DNA of 64,000 nucleotides from JAHEZL01 sp964406465 (GTDB taxonomy: Bacteria; Bacteroidota; Bacteroidia; Flavobacteriales_C; GCA-002722245). Positions 1 to 6,920 of this stretch are shown in pieces. The stretch's first letter is position 1, and every line of letters begins with the position of its first letter. The notes below the pieces were generated by a model. It was not told the origin of the DNA, searched no databases, and saw nothing but the letters and a program-made list of their open reading frames with translations. The position numbers and the translations under genes were made by a program. The stretch is from contig CAYORT010000006.1 in assembly GCA_964406465.1 (NCBI GenBank), positions 70,761 to 134,760 on the forward strand, in the 5' to 3' direction.

Positions 1-1
1 C

Positions 2-1006
2 AATGAGGAAGAAGCCTATGTAAATTATTTAAAGGTGGTGGATGGAGCCATCAATCAGGGCCACACGGTGGAGTTGAAAAAAAGATTAGACGAGACCGAT
101 GAGGAATTGCTCATGTTGGCAATAGTGGAGTTGCGTGAGAGGTTTAGGAGCGAGGCCAAAGAGGTGATTGTTCCTTTTATGCCCGAAACTACCTTAGCTG
201 AATTGGATTTTACGGTGCCTCAGCGTGGCGATAAAAAGAATTTATTGGAGATGTCGGAGCGCAATGCCAAGTTTTTTGCACTCGACAAGAAGAAACAGGA
301 GATGAATAAAACTCCGGTAATCAAAAACGAGAGAGTTTTAGAGCAACTGAAGAAAGATTTACGCATGCGTGAATTGCCTTTCCACATTGAGTGTTTCGAT
401 AACTCAAACATTCAAGGAGCTTTTCCTGTATCGGCCTGTGTGGTATTTAAAAATGCGGTTCCAAGCAAGAAAGATTATAGAATTTTCAATGTAAAAACTG
501 TTGAGGGTCCTAATGATTTTGCATCGATGGAAGAGGTGATTTATCGTCGATATAAGCGTCTTCTAGAAGAAAAACAGCCTTTGCCTCAACTAATCATTAT
601 AGATGGAGGTAAAGGACAGTTAGGCGCTGCTTTAGAAAGTTTAGAAAAGGTTGGTTTGCGTGGTAAAATAGCTATTGTTGGTATTGCAAAGCGCTTAGAA
701 GAAATATATTTTCCGGGAGATCCTTTGCCACTTTATATTGATAAAAGATCGGAAAGTTTGAAGGTGATTCAGCATTTGCGAAATGAGGCACATCGTTTTG
801 GTATTACTCAGCACAGAAATCGTCGTTCAAAGGCACAAAATAAAACATCTTTAAGTGAGATTGAAGGAATTGGAGAGTTAACGGCACAAACCTTATTGCG
901 TGAATTTAAATCGGTGAAGAAAATTGCCGAAGCGTCGTTAGAAGCTCTTGAAAAGGCGGTAGGAAAAAGCAAGGCAAAGATTGTGTTTGATGCTTTGAAA
1001 TATTAG
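2..1006 (+). CDS. uvrC: UvrABC system protein C, C-terminal part (5' end outside window)
   Basis: UvrC is the nuclease subunit of bacterial nucleotide excision repair, making the incisions either side of a lesion with UvrB. The frame is open to the left edge, so only about 334 C-terminal residues of a roughly 600-residue protein are here. The RNase H-like nuclease domain is clear: the motif CFDNSN (bases near 395), IIIDGGKGQL (near 595) and RNEAHRFGI (near 780) carry the expected acidic and His residues. A helix-hairpin-helix pair follows (SEIEGIGELTAQTLL) and the protein ends just after it, as usual for the family. An internal GTG at base 35 is not the real start, because the upstream frame continues with UvrC-like sequence (EEAYVNYLKV). 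Family assignment is firm. Confidence 0.96.
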   Translation, partial: NEEEAYVNYLKVVDGAINQGHTVELKKRLDETDEELLMLAIVELRERFRSEAKEVIVPFMPETTLAELDFTVPQRGDKKNLLEMSERNAKFFALDKKKQEMNKTPVIKNERVLEQLKKDLRMRELPFHIECFDNSNIQGAFPVSACVVFKNAVPSKKDYRIFNVKTVEGPNDFASMEEVIYRRYKRLLEEKQPLPQLIIIDGGKGQLGAALESLEKVGLRGKIAIVGIAKRLEEIYFPGDPLPLYIDKRSESLKVIQHLRNEAHRFGITQHRNRRSKAQNKTSLSEIEGIGELTAQTLLREFKSVKKIAEASLEALEKAVGKSKAKIVFDALKY

Positions 1007-1054
1007 TTTTTAAGAGAGAAGTAAAGCGATTTCTTAGGTGGGTCTGACTTGAAA

Positions 1055-2182
1055 TTATTTGCTGCTAACAGCAATTTTTTCTGTTACCGATTGCTCATTC
1101 ATTTGAGCATTTACGAAGTATAATCCCGACTCAAAATTACTTACATCAATAGTAGTAATTGTTCCATTTCTGGCAGTGATAAAATCGCTAAAAATTACTC
1201 TGCCCGAGAAATCATAAACTTGGAGGTATAGTTGGGTTTCTTCTGGCAAATTCTTAAAAGCTATTGAGGTGGCTGTTGCAGTAGGGTTTGGAAAAACAGA
1301 GATTCCAAAATTTTCTGCATTGAAATTACCCGCATTTGAATTGATCGCTATTAAGCTGGAAAAAGAAGTTTTTCCATCAAAATCAACTTGTTTCAATCGT
1401 AAATAACTAATTCCGGGTAGAGGTGCATTATCTGAAAAATTGTAAGTCGACACTTGATTGCTATTTCCATGACCGCCAACTTTATCTAGAGATTCAAAGA
1501 AGATTCCATCCTTACTGCGTTCAATCAAGAATTAAGCATTGTTGGTTTCAGAACCGGTTGACCAAGTTAAATCAACATTAAAAAGATTGTTTAGTTGTCC
1601 TTCAAAGAATAATAGATCAACTGGCAGAGGGTTGCTGGCAGAGGCAGTGCAAGGGGAAGTAACACAACTAGTAGTAGAACCAAATACCGAACCTCCAGTT
1701 AATACAGCGGTACCTTCTACCGACAAGGTTCCAGACCCAGTTAATGAAGATCCAGTTCCGCCAATGAAATCTCCGTCTGCAGTCAGTGAGCCGTTGATCG
1801 TGATTTGATTGCTATTATTTCTGTTATCGATATCACCGGTTGCATTTAAAGTGCTTCCTGAAGCAACATTTACTATTGATCCATTATTAAAAGTTAACTT
1901 GCCTGTAACCGAGAAAGTGGAATTATTGCTAATATTTAAGGTTGCTCCATTTTGAACAGTGATGGCCGATGACGAGCTAATGTTGGTTCTAATATTAACA
2001 ATATCTTTACTAAAGTCGGGCGTGCAACCACACGCTGCTCCTCCTGCTGTTAAAGACCAGTCAGAACCAGAGCTAACACTACCGTTATTGGTAATAGAAA
2101 AAACGGTTTTAACGGGGCCCGCTAAGACAAAGGAGTGCAATAAAGCTAAAGCGCAGATTAGTTTTAATCTAGTTATTATCAT
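1055..2182 (-). pseudogene. T9SS-sorted surface protein interrupted by one in-frame stop
   Basis: Two minus-strand pieces lie in the same frame and are separated only by a TAA at 1532-1534. The upstream piece begins with a signal peptide (MIITRLKLICALALLHSFVLA) and contains a low-complexity, Ser/Thr/Asn-rich beta region resembling a passenger of short repeated strands (NGATLNISNNSTFSV style). It reaches ...WSTGSETNNA, and after the stop the frame resumes with FLIERSKDGIFFESL. In relatives, including the protein at 9507-10907 (SSHFIIERSKDG), this stretch is continuous, so the TAA most simply replaces a Tyr codon. The second piece ends in a typical type A sorting domain (VFPNPTATATSIAF, then GLYFVNAQ). 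Intact length would be about 375 residues. It could be a real pseudogene, a sequencing error or readthrough. An upstream alternative start lies at 2218. Confidence 0.75.
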
Positions 2183-2377
2183 ATTCACTTCTGTACGAGT
2201 ACCCATCAATTGCGGCAAATATAGTTCTATATGTTCAACCTGTCAAGATTTATTTAGTTGTTGTTTAGGCTAATAAACTGATATATTGTTTCTTGAGTAT
2301 CGATGTTATGAAAGCCTTGTGGCTGTTGGGGTATAAGTATTAAGGAGCTTCCTTATTAACAAACTACGGTTTAATAC

Positions 2378-3265
2378 TTAGCCTATTTTAACAGAGGTCA
2401 TGGTTAAAGATCCAGCAACGGCCTTGTCATTAAAGAATGCCACCGACTCATTGTTTTCTTGTAGTGCTAAGGTGCAAATTAGTGGTAAGTAGTGATCGGG
2501 TGTTGGAATTGCAAGTTTCACTGATTTATGAAGGCTTTCCCACTTAATTAAGGCCTGATGATTACATTCGTTGATGTGCTTTTTGAAAAGTTCATTTAAT
2601 TCTAACGCCCAATCGTATCCAAATCCGGCAGGGTCATTTATTTTTGAAAAGTCTATCATCCCTAAATTGTGTACCATATTTCCACTGCCAACGATGAGAA
2701 CACCTTTGTCGCGCAATGCCGTTAGCTCTTTGGCTAATTCATAGTGATATTGAGGCGATTGATAATAATCTATGCTTAATTGCAAAACGGGGATGTTGGC
2801 TTCTGGATACATTTGTTTGATAATGCTCCAAGTACCGTGATCCAATCCCCAGTCATGGTCTAGTCCCACTTGGGTTTTAGTAATGAGATTTTTTGTTTCT
2901 AGCGCTAAAGTCGGATTGCCCGGAGCGGGATATTGCACATCAAAGAGACTTTGAGGAAAGCCGCCAAAATCATGAATGGTGGTAGGACAATCCATCGCTG
3001 TTATGTGAGTCCCACGTGTTAACCAGTGAGCAGAGATGCACAAAACAGCTTTGGGTTGAGGTATTTCTTTGGCCATTGTTCTCCAACGCAAGCTGAATTC
3101 GTTGTCTTCGATGGCGTTCATAGGCGACCCATGTCCGATAAACAATACCGGCATTCTTGGCGTAGCCGGTAAGTTTTCGGTAATTTTATTTAGGTCGTTT
3201 AATTTCATGGCCATGGGGATAAAAGGCATTATTGCCAGTGTCTTTATGAAAGCTTTGCGTTTCAC
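2378..3265 (-). CDS. ygiD: 4,5-DOPA dioxygenase extradiol-like protein (LigB/YgiD family)
   Basis: This 295-residue protein belongs to the class III extradiol dioxygenase family of YgiD, enzymes that open catechol rings such as DOPA using a metal centre. Visible hallmarks are PVLFIGHGSPMNA, CISAHWLTRG, PTTIHDFGGFP, GLDHGTW and VGSGNMVHNLG, supplying the conserved His residues. It carries about 30 extra N-terminal residues with a short hydrophobic stretch (TLAIMPFIPMAM), compared with about 260 for the E. coli protein, so export is possible but unproven. The start is a GTG that shares one base with the TAG of the upstream cytochrome gene, which suggests translational coupling. The true substrate is unknown; pairing with a haem c protein hints at an oxidative role, which is inference. 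Confidence 0.88.
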   Translation of the reverse strand: MKRKAFIKTLAIMPFIPMAMKLNDLNKITENLPATPRMPVLFIGHGSPMNAIEDNEFSLRWRTMAKEIPQPKAVLCISAHWLTRGTHITAMDCPTTIHDFGGFPQSLFDVQYPAPGNPTLALETKNLITKTQVGLDHDWGLDHGTWSIIKQMYPEANIPVLQLSIDYYQSPQYHYELAKELTALRDKGVLIVGSGNMVHNLGMIDFSKINDPAGFGYDWALELNELFKKHINECNHQALIKWESLHKSVKLAIPTPDHYLPLICTLALQENNESVAFFNDKAVAGSLTMTSVKIG

Positions 3266-3582
3266 TATTTTGAAGCACTTCCTGCGGTAATCACATATTT
3301 CAAAATTAACTCTTCAGTTGCGGCATCAACGCCAGCTTTTTTGGCCATCGGTGGATTTACCTTTCTCCACTTTTCTTCAGAATATCTTGCAGGATCTTTT
3401 AAGGAGTGACATTTTGCGCAGTTCGCTTCGTAGGCGGCTTTTCCTTTGTTTAAGTCCTCTAAGGTTGTTCCTGGAAACTTAGCTGCTGCTCGTGTTGCAT
3501 CGGCTTCAGTAGGGACTGCCAATTTCAATGCCGTTCCGCAAGCAGCAAAAAATAAGGCTGTGATAACAATGTATTTTTTCAT
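3265..3582 (-). CDS. small c-type cytochrome, probable lipoprotein
   Basis: A 105-residue protein with an N-terminal signal ending in a lipobox-like ITALFFAAC, so it is probably anchored to a membrane facing the periplasm. A single haem c motif CAKCH occurs near residue 57 and a distal Met (NPPMAKKAG) near residue 80 could be the sixth iron ligand, as in class I cytochromes. The sequence GKAAYEANCAKCHSLKDPARY is typical of short Bacteroidota cytochromes. It is the first gene of a two-gene unit with the extradiol dioxygenase, overlapping by one base. A candidate promoter lies at 3599-3629. Its electron partner is not identifiable here. Confidence 0.88.
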   Translation of the reverse strand: MKKYIVITALFFAACGTALKLAVPTEADATRAAAKFPGTTLEDLNKGKAAYEANCAKCHSLKDPARYSEEKWRKVNPPMAKKAGVDAATEELILKYVITAGSASK

Positions 3583-3598
3583 GATAATCGATTTTAAA

Positions 3599-3629
3599 CA
3601 AAGAAAACAAAATTAATTGTATGTACAAA
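3599..3629 (-). promoter_or_regulatory. candidate Bacteroidota promoter for cytochrome/dioxygenase unit
   Basis: On the minus strand TTTG (3626-3629) is followed after exactly 19 bases by TTTCTTTG (3599-3606), close to the TTTG-N19-TAnnTTTG consensus of the Bacteroidota housekeeping sigma factor. Transcription would begin about 10 bases before the ATG at 3582. A short palindrome TTGTATGTACAA (3617-3628) overlaps the -33 element. This is prediction from sequence only. Confidence 0.45.
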
Positions 3630-3653
3630 TAAAATTAAAAGGATTTAACTTTT

Positions 3654-3977
3654 CTATTGTCGTTTGTATTGACAGCAACTTGGTAGTGCTTTGTATTTTG
3701 CATCCGTGCTTTTTACCTTGTCGGTATCGTATCCAGCATCTGCAATGGATTGATGCAGTTTGTCAATGTTGGTTATTTTCGAGTCGAAAACGACTTTAAT
3801 GACATGTGTTTTCATCGACCAATTGGCAGATTTAACCCCTTTAACCTTTTTCACCGCCTTTTCAATTCTTTCTTTGCACATTTCACAATTGCCATTCACA
3901 GTAAATGAAGTTTCGGTATAAACCGATTTGAAGCATAAACTGATGAATACAAAAAGAAAGGCTAGATACTTAATCAT
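3654..3977 (-). CDS. exported heavy-metal-associated (HMA) domain protein
   Basis: A 107-residue protein with an N-terminal signal-like hydrophobic stretch (YLAFLFVFISLCFKSVY) and one HMA fold: the metal-binding loop is GNCEMCKERI near residue 29-38, a CxxC with residues EM between the Cys, followed by the usual GVKSANWS and AGYDTDKVKS elements. Proteins of this kind bind Cu(I) or other soft metals and pass them to partners. The C terminus has an additional CC pair (PSCCQYKRQ). It stands alone just downstream of tRNA-Ala in transcription order. Periplasmic location is inferred from the signal; metal identity is not decidable from sequence. Confidence 0.85.
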   Translation of the reverse strand: MIKYLAFLFVFISLCFKSVYTETSFTVNGNCEMCKERIEKAVKKVKGVKSANWSMKTHVIKVVFDSKITNIDKLHQSIADAGYDTDKVKSTDAKYKALPSCCQYKRQ

Positions 3978-3990
3978 AAAAGAATTTTAG

Positions 3991-4064
<74 letters not shown>

Positions 4065-4084
4065 AAAATTTAAGAACAGAAAAA

Positions 4085-4114
4085 TTTGCTGTCAAAAGTA
4101 GAAAATATATTTTG
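4085..4114 (+). promoter_or_regulatory. weak candidate promoter of the NHL-repeat gene
   Basis: TTTG at 4085-4088 is followed 17-18 bases later by a TATATTTTG stretch (4106-4114), resembling the Bacteroidota -33/-7 pair but with an extra base between TA and TTTG. It lies between the tRNA gene and the ATG at 4139. Confidence 0.3.
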
Positions 4115-4138
4115 AAGACTTTTTCTTAACTTGTGCTT

Positions 4139-6136
4139 ATGAAGAAATTAATGCTTTATTTCTTTGTTTTTGCTTCAACGCTATCGATTGATGCACAAAC
4201 TTATTCATGGCAGAGTAGTTTCGGAAAAGACACCGCAACCGCGGGTTATGGTGTTTTTTTGAATCCAACAGGAATTGTATTTGATAAAAGCGGCAATATG
4301 TTTATTGCTGATGCAGGAAAGCATCGTATTCAAAAATTTAATGCGGCTGGAGTGCATGTGCTTACTTGGGGAAAGAAAGGTAGTGCAAACGGTGAGTTTA
4401 GTTTTCCGGCAGCAATTGCCATTGATCCTGTTGGAAATCTTTATGTGGCAGATGAGAATAACGATCGAATTCAAAAATTCGATGCCAATGGAAAGTACTT
4501 GTCGCAATGGGGTAGCAATGGAACGGGAAATGGCCAGTTTCAAACTGTTACCAGTGTTGCGGCCGATACGAGCGGCTATATTTATGTTACCGACTTAAAC
4601 AATAGTCGAATTCAAAAGTTTGATACTGCTGGTAATTACATTTCTCAATGGGGAAGTTTTGGCAGCGGGAATGGGCAGTTTAGCGGAATAGTGAACATAG
4701 CAATCGATAAATGGCAAAATATTTTTATTGCCGATCAAAGCAATAATCGAATTCAAAAGTTTGATGTGAACGGCAATTATATTACACAATGGGGTTCTAC
4801 CGGAAATTCAAATGGATTTTTCGATCAGGTGGTAGGTGTTGGTGTAGATAAATTCGGCAATGTGTATGCCTGTGATATTCAAAATGGGGTGATTCAAAAG
4901 TTTGATAACAATGGTAATTTTTTGCTTTCATGGGGAGGTAATGGAACCGTAGAAGGGGAGTTCAATGCACCGTGGGGTATCGCTTCAGATGCCAATGGCG
5001 ATATTTATGTTGCCGATCAATTTAATAATAGAATACAAAAATTTACCAATACCGGAACCTTCATTACTCAATGGGCAAATAGAGGAAATGGCCCAGGAGA
5101 GTTCTTTAAGCAACAAGGATTAGCCTTTGATAAACTCGGTAACTTTTATGTGGTGGATGGACTCAATTTTCGAGTTCAAAAATTCGATGCCAATTTAAAT
5201 TTTATTACTCAGTGGGGAAGCAAGGGCAACACCAGTGGTAAGTTTACTCGTCCGAGCGGAATCATAATCGACCAAGCCAACAATGTTTATGTTAGCGATG
5301 CAGTAAACGCAAATATTCAAAAGTTTACTAGTGATGGAAGTTTTATTCGATCTTGGGGTTCTGCGGGAAGCAACAATGGTGAATTTTATAATCCCATGGG
5401 TATGGAGACTGATGCTGATGGTAACATTTATGTGGCCGATCAGAATAATGGAAGGATTCAAAAGTTTGATTCTACAGGAAATTATTTGATGCAGTGGGGA
5501 AGCATAGGTTTGAATGACGGTCAGTTTTATTACCCTACCGACATAAAGAAAGATTCCAAAGGTAATTTTTATGTGGTTGATCAAGGAAATAGTAGGGTGC
5601 AAAAGTTTAATTCAAACGGCCTGTATTTGGCACAATTTGGCACATATGGAAATGGAAACATACAATTCGATAACCCAATTGGAATGTGTATCGATGAATT
5701 AGATCATATACTGGTAGTAGACAATGCAAATTTACGTGTGCAGGTTTTCGATACAACAGGAAATTATATCACTCAGTTCGGACAAACACATCTTGCCAAT
5801 CCTTCTTTTATTGCGGTGAATAGCAGTGGAAAAGTTTATGTATCGAGTGTAGACAATAACAAAATTGAAATTTTTAATAGAAATCTAGCTACAGGCGTCT
5901 CGAAAATATTAGCCAATGAGATAGCTTTATTTCCAAATCCGGCTGCCGATTTTGTAACCATCTCTAATGCTTTTCCCTCGCAGGTGAGCATAATCAATGT
6001 AAACGGTGAAGTGCTGTATTCTGCGCAGCATGGGTATAATTTTGTGATTGATGTTAGTGATTATTCTGCGGGAATGTATTTTGTAAACTTGCAGAGTGCG
6101 AGTGAAGTGAGCACACTTAAATTCATTAAAAAATAA
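4139..6136 (+). CDS. NHL-repeat surface/secreted protein with T9SS type A sorting domain
   Basis: A 665-residue secreted protein. A signal peptide (KLMLYFFVFASTLSIDAQ) is followed by about 12 repeats of roughly 47 residues of the form NGxFxxPxGIAxDxxGNxYVADxxNxRIQKFD, the NHL beta-propeller signature. Twelve repeats would build two six-bladed propellers. A C-terminal type IX sorting domain follows (LFPNPAADFVTISN ... YSAGMYFVNLQ), so the product should cross the outer membrane and be anchored or released. An upstream GTG at 4133 is in frame, but the ATG at 4139 gives a better signal peptide. NHL propellers are binding platforms; the ligand is unknown. It ends one base from the convergent pgeF. 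Confidence 0.93.
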   Translation: MKKLMLYFFVFASTLSIDAQTYSWQSSFGKDTATAGYGVFLNPTGIVFDKSGNMFIADAGKHRIQKFNAAGVHVLTWGKKGSANGEFSFPAAIAIDPVGNLYVADENNDRIQKFDANGKYLSQWGSNGTGNGQFQTVTSVAADTSGYIYVTDLNNSRIQKFDTAGNYISQWGSFGSGNGQFSGIVNIAIDKWQNIFIADQSNNRIQKFDVNGNYITQWGSTGNSNGFFDQVVGVGVDKFGNVYACDIQNGVIQKFDNNGNFLLSWGGNGTVEGEFNAPWGIASDANGDIYVADQFNNRIQKFTNTGTFITQWANRGNGPGEFFKQQGLAFDKLGNFYVVDGLNFRVQKFDANLNFITQWGSKGNTSGKFTRPSGIIIDQANNVYVSDAVNANIQKFTSDGSFIRSWGSAGSNNGEFYNPMGMETDADGNIYVADQNNGRIQKFDSTGNYLMQWGSIGLNDGQFYYPTDIKKDSKGNFYVVDQGNSRVQKFNSNGLYLAQFGTYGNGNIQFDNPIGMCIDELDHILVVDNANLRVQVFDTTGNYITQFGQTHLANPSFIAVNSSGKVYVSSVDNNKIEIFNRNLATGVSKILANEIALFPNPAADFVTISNAFPSQVSIINVNGEVLYSAQHGYNFVIDVSDYSAGMYFVNLQSASEVSTLKFIKK

Positions 6137-6137
6137 T

Positions 6138-6839
6138 CTACAACATTATTACGCCCCACATTCTGCCTGTTTTTCCTCCATCTCTGCGGTAAGAGAAAAA
6201 ATCATCTTCAAAGGTACATCGTTGCATCGCCCAAATGTTTTCATTTTTTAATCCTACTTCTAAAGCAGCGAATTTATTGGCATTTACCAAGTCGATATTT
6301 TTAGCGTGAATAATGGTAGATGGAAATCCGGCACTCATAAATTTTTCTCGAACCTCATCACCAACTTCAAAATGATCTTTGCAAATTCCAGCCCCAATGG
6401 CCATTTGAATGTATTGTTCTTGCGCGCCTAAAGTGAGCATTTGTTGAATGGTTTGTGCTGCAATGCGTTCAACAGTGCCTCGCCATCCGGCGTGTGCTGC
6501 ACCAATAACCTTATTTATGGGATCATGAAAAAGAAGTGGATAACAATCGGCTGCAGCAACGGCCAAAGCAATACCTCTTTCATTACTCACTAGGGCATCG
6601 CCGGTAAAAGTTCCTGGCTTCGCTTTTACTACATCGCAGCCATGAATTTGTTTGAGATTTGAAATTTGTTCGGGAAGGATGCCCAAGTCGCTTAACGCTA
6701 TTTTTCTGTTTTCTTTGATGTTTTCGTGCGAATCGTCGGTGCCAGCTAAATTTAAAGAATTGAATGGTGCAGGAGAGATACCGCCATTTCTGGTTGAAAA
6801 TCCGTGTTTTACGCTAATATTGGGTGCTTTTATCCACAT
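6138..6839 (-). CDS. pgeF: laccase-domain protein, peptidoglycan editing factor PgeF/YfiH
   Basis: Member of the YfiH/YlmD laccase-domain family, described as a peptidoglycan editing factor and as a purine nucleoside-acting enzyme. The metal site residues are visible: LKQIHGCDV, AVAAADCYPLLF and GAAHAGWRGTVERIA give the conserved His, Cys and His, and GAGICKDHFEVGDEV is the C-terminal family motif. The chosen start is the ATG at 6839 (MWIKAPNISVKHGFSTRNGG), because the family begins close to the HGFSTRNGG block; an in-frame GTG at 6860 would add seven residues. The protein is about 233 residues, normal for the family. It is transcribed away from feoAB. Confidence 0.93.
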   Translation of the reverse strand: MWIKAPNISVKHGFSTRNGGISPAPFNSLNLAGTDDSHENIKENRKIALSDLGILPEQISNLKQIHGCDVVKAKPGTFTGDALVSNERGIALAVAAADCYPLLFHDPINKVIGAAHAGWRGTVERIAAQTIQQMLTLGAQEQYIQMAIGAGICKDHFEVGDEVREKFMSAGFPSTIIHAKNIDLVNANKFAALEVGLKNENIWAMQRCTFEDDFFSYRRDGGKTGRMWGVIML

Positions 6840-6871
6840 AAGCAAAGATAATAAAATCACTCTTTTGTGGT

Positions 6872-6902
6872 ATTGCGGTTGATTATTTTATGGCGACCTT
6901 TG
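6872..6902 (+). promoter_or_regulatory. candidate feoAB promoter
   Basis: ATTG (6872-6875), a 19-base spacer and GACCTTTG (6895-6902) resemble the Bacteroidota TTTG-N19-TAnnTTTG promoter. The -7 element ends 18 bases before the feoAB ATG, so the leader would be very short. The TTTG of the -7 element is also the first four bases of the palindrome at 6899-6917. Confidence 0.45.
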
Positions 6903-6917
6903 CCTCGCAGAGGCAAA
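6899..6917 (+). promoter_or_regulatory. palindromic operator/hairpin just before feoAB
   Basis: TTTGCCTC-GCA-GAGGCAAA is a perfect 8-base inverted repeat with a 3-base centre, ending three bases before the feoAB ATG at 6921 and overlapping the putative -7 element and transcription start. DtxR/MntR-type metalloregulators bind palindromes of comparable length that often include TTTGCC or TTAGGC half-sites, so an iron- or manganese-sensing repressor site is an attractive reading. An RNA hairpin at the start codon is the alternative. Confidence 0.5.
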
Positions 6918-6920
6918 TAA

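Noticed and set aside
2341..2355. TAAGGA-GCT-TCCTTA hairpin after the dioxygenase gene
   Set aside because: Only a six-base stem with no T run on the minus strand, so it is not called a terminator.
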